Assembly (NCBI RefSeq): GCF_001592735.1
Contig: NZ_LUKE01000001.1
Span: 1,461,018 to 1,525,017, forward strand
Reading direction: 5' to 3'
Length of the DNA stretch: 64,000 nucleotides
Source of the DNA: Bdellovibrio bacteriovorus
GTDB lineage: Bacteria > Bdellovibrionota > Bdellovibrionia > Bdellovibrionales > Bdellovibrionaceae
Below, piece by piece: positions 62,305 to 64,000 of this stretch. Position numbers and translations under genes: made by a program. The stretch's first letter is position 1, and each line of letters starts with the position of its first letter. The notes under the pieces are model-generated. The model ran no database searches. It worked only from the letters and a program-made list of their open reading frames with translations, and was not told the origin of the DNA.

Positions 62305-63093
62305 ATGAAAATCAAAGACTGCTTTTCCATTCCAAAGTTTTCCGAAGACGCACTTAAAGTATGGTCGCGTAATTTCTTGTATTTCAAAAAAACCTGGATG
62401 GTTTCAGTTTTCTGGATCGTCCTTGAACCCGTGATTTATTTAGGCGCAATCGGCTTTGGATTAGGTGCTTTTGTAAATAACATGGGCGGCATGTCTTATA
62501 TTGAATTCTTTTATCCTGCGTTATTGTGTACGACCGCGATGATGGTTTCTTTCTTTGAAGGCACTTACGGAAATTACACTAAACTAACCCATCAAAAAAC
62601 ATACGCCACCATCATGTTGACTCGAATTGGACCTGAAGAAATCGTGGCGGGTGAGTTATTGTGGGCGGCCAGCAAAGGCTTCTTTGGTGTTTGCGGTGTT
62701 ACTTTGGTGGCGGGCATTTTTGGTTTGATTGATACTTACCGCATTATCTTAGCCTTGCCGATGCTGTTCTTATTATGCGCGCTGTTCTCTTGTATCGGAA
62801 TGATCTTTACTTCGATTGCCAGAAACTATGACTCGTTCATTTATTCAACGTCGGGCTTAATTGTGCCAATGAGTTTACTCAGCGGAACTTACTTCCCTTT
62901 AGAGCAGCTGCCTTCCGGTCTTCGTTACGTGGCTTATTTATTTCCATTAACTCACGCAGTGTCGGCGATTCGTGAAACGATCCATTCAGGTGTCTCGCTG
63001 AATGTGGCTGGGCATTTACTGATTCTTTTGATCGCAGCATGGATCTGTATGAACGTGGCGTTTTATAGAATCAGAAGAAAACTTCTGCGATAA
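62305..63093 (+). CDS. ABC-2 type transporter permease
   Basis: The 262-residue protein has six predicted membrane helices and the ABC-2 (NodJ/DrrB) layout, with LIVPMSLLSGTYFPLEQLP before the last loop. Together with the upstream ATPase it forms an exporter of unknown substrate, possibly lipid-linked or polysaccharide. The ATG at 62305 is preferred because GAGGG lies nine to ten bases upstream; 62296 is an alternative. Confidence 0.9.
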   Translation: MKIKDCFSIPKFSEDALKVWSRNFLYFKKTWMVSVFWIVLEPVIYLGAIGFGLGAFVNNMGGMSYIEFFYPALLCTTAMMVSFFEGTYGNYTKLTHQKTYATIMLTRIGPEEIVAGELLWAASKGFFGVCGVTLVAGIFGLIDTYRIILALPMLFLLCALFSCIGMIFTSIARNYDSFIYSTSGLIVPMSLLSGTYFPLEQLPSGLRYVAYLFPLTHAVSAIRETIHSGVSLNVAGHLLILLIAAWICMNVAFYRIRRKLLR

Positions 63094-63924
63094 CTATTCT
63101 TGAACTTCGACTTCTTCAGCATCCATCGGTTCACCGGCTTCCAGTTCCTCTAGCGTAGGAACTTCATCCGCAGGCACATTCATTTCCGCCGGCAAAGGCT
63201 CTGCCTGGAAGAAGTAAGACAACTGATACACCGCTTCGTTGTATTCAGCTTCGTTGATTCGGTTATAGCGATACATATTGTCGATGATTTCACTTAAACG
63301 TTTCTTGGCAAAGCCGGTCAGTTCTTTACGATAATATGATTGGGAATACTTCACCGGATTAGGCAGTACCATGGCAAAAAATGCACTTTCCACGACGTTT
63401 AATTCGGCCGGTGTTTTCTTAAAGTAATATTGAGCGGCCGCTTTGATGCCGTAAATATTTTTTCCGAATTCCACCACGTTTAAGTAGCGCTCTAAAATTT
63501 CTTTCTTAGATAATGTGTGCTCAATGCGATCGGTAATGATGGCTTCCAGGGCCTTACGAATAAACGTACGGTCTTTATTTAAGTACATGTTCTTAGCAAG
63601 TTGCTGAGTGATCGTGGAGCCCCCACGTTTAAAGACCCCAGTTTCCCAGCCGGCGCGCGCATTTTTTTCAAGCGAGGCCCAATCAAAACCTTTGTGGTCG
63701 TAAAAGCTTGAATCCTCAGTGAGAACCACCACTTTTTGCAGATAAGGAGAGATCTTTTTTAACGGCACATAGTTTTTGGAAGTTGGACACAATTCCACTT
63801 GGTACATGCGCGTAATCATGCAGCCACGGATTTCTGCCGAACTGGGCAGCCAGTTTAACAAAGTGACTAACGCCACAGTGATTAAAGTAATAAAACCTAA
63901 GATAAAGAAAATGGCGTGTTTCAT
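63094..63924 (-). CDS. mtgA: Monofunctional peptidoglycan glycosyltransferase
   Basis: The 276-residue protein has an N-terminal membrane helix (3-25) and a GT51 transglycosylase domain: catalytic Glu in TEDSSFYDHKGFDW, RGGSTITQQLAKN and the KKEILERYLN and GAA segments. No transpeptidase domain is present. It polymerises lipid II. The acidic C-terminal tail (about 245-276) is unusual for MtgA. Confidence 0.93.
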   Translation of the reverse strand: MKHAIFFILGFITLITVALVTLLNWLPSSAEIRGCMITRMYQVELCPTSKNYVPLKKISPYLQKVVVLTEDSSFYDHKGFDWASLEKNARAGWETGVFKRGGSTITQQLAKNMYLNKDRTFIRKALEAIITDRIEHTLSKKEILERYLNVVEFGKNIYGIKAAAQYYFKKTPAELNVVESAFFAMVLPNPVKYSQSYYRKELTGFAKKRLSEIIDNMYRYNRINEAEYNEAVYQLSYFFQAEPLPAEMNVPADEVPTLEELEAGEPMDAEEVEVQE

Positions 63925-63930
63925 CAGTCC

Positions 63931-64000
63931 TTAAACTAGTTTGTGATCTTTCATCCACTGAACACTGTTATGAATCGCTTCGCGCGCGGGGCGAGGTTTA
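63931..64000 (-). CDS. C-terminal end of an NAD-dependent epimerase-like protein
   Basis: The last 22 codons of a minus-strand gene: KPRPAREAIHNSVQWMKDHK LV and TAA at 63933-63931. The PRxAREAIHNSVQWM pattern is typical of the C terminus of extended-SDR/NAD-dependent epimerases and dihydroflavonol reductase-like proteins. It lies six bases upstream of mtgA on the same strand. Confidence 0.6.
   Translation of the reverse strand, partial: KPRPAREAIHNSVQWMKDHKLV

Overview
The window looks like chromosome from a Gram-negative, Bdellovibrio-like bacterium. This is an inference from the gene mix: several outer-membrane barrels, many lipoproteins, a BamD-like protein, a compact Tad/Flp pilus operon, a groESL operon without a visible CIRCE element, and many small secreted proteins. 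No rRNA or other decisive taxonomic marker is present. It falls into a conserved left arm (1-5193), an 18.5 kb mobile island (about 5187-23683), and a long conserved right arm (23684-64000).

Left arm: a partial secreted protein, tRNA-Ser(GCT), tRNA-Arg(ACG), a three-gene outer-membrane/lipoprotein cluster with a metallophosphoesterase, a DASS-type anion transporter, a small membrane-anchored protein, and tRNA-Asn(GTT).

Island: it sits at the 3' end of tRNA-Asn and is flanked by an 11-bp direct repeat (TGAGCCATTTT). A large serine recombinase lies at the left edge, and its last codons are antisense to the tRNA. The terminator that probably served the tRNA now lies beyond the right repeat. Cargo includes an XRE repressor with two matched operators plus an ImmA/IrrE protease, a CobB-type sirtuin, a second HTH regulator, a small serine resolvase, a ribbon-helix-helix protein beside a nuclease-like DUF6615-type protein, a Hanks-type protein kinase, a PadR regulator with an overlapping operator and a HEPN-motif membrane protein, a HEPN-motif/multi-zinc-ribbon protein, and a CoiA-like nuclease. 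Several further genes are unrecognised. The mix resembles a defence island, but no known complete system is identified.

Right arm: groES-groEL; a Doc-like toxin with a very short upstream partner; outer-membrane proteins and a CheY-like protein; a minus-strand Tad operon (flp, leaderless pilin-like protein, pilin-like and TadE-like proteins, CpaB, CpaC secretin, a CpaE-CpaF fusion ATPase, a TadB-like protein, and a YD-repeat protein at the end) behind a sigma-28-like promoter; a chemoreceptor; hpt; TPR proteins with BamD; an arginine-succinyltransferase-type catabolic operon (class III aminotransferase, M20 hydrolase, AstA, AstD) running into mltG; a hybrid histidine kinase; aspartokinase; a nitroreductase; a tRNA-dihydrouridine synthase; typA; an ABC-2 exporter; a monofunctional transglycosylase; and the end of an epimerase-like gene. 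Three small genes below 60 codons were found by eye: 10172-10321, 12307-12441 and 43050-43124.
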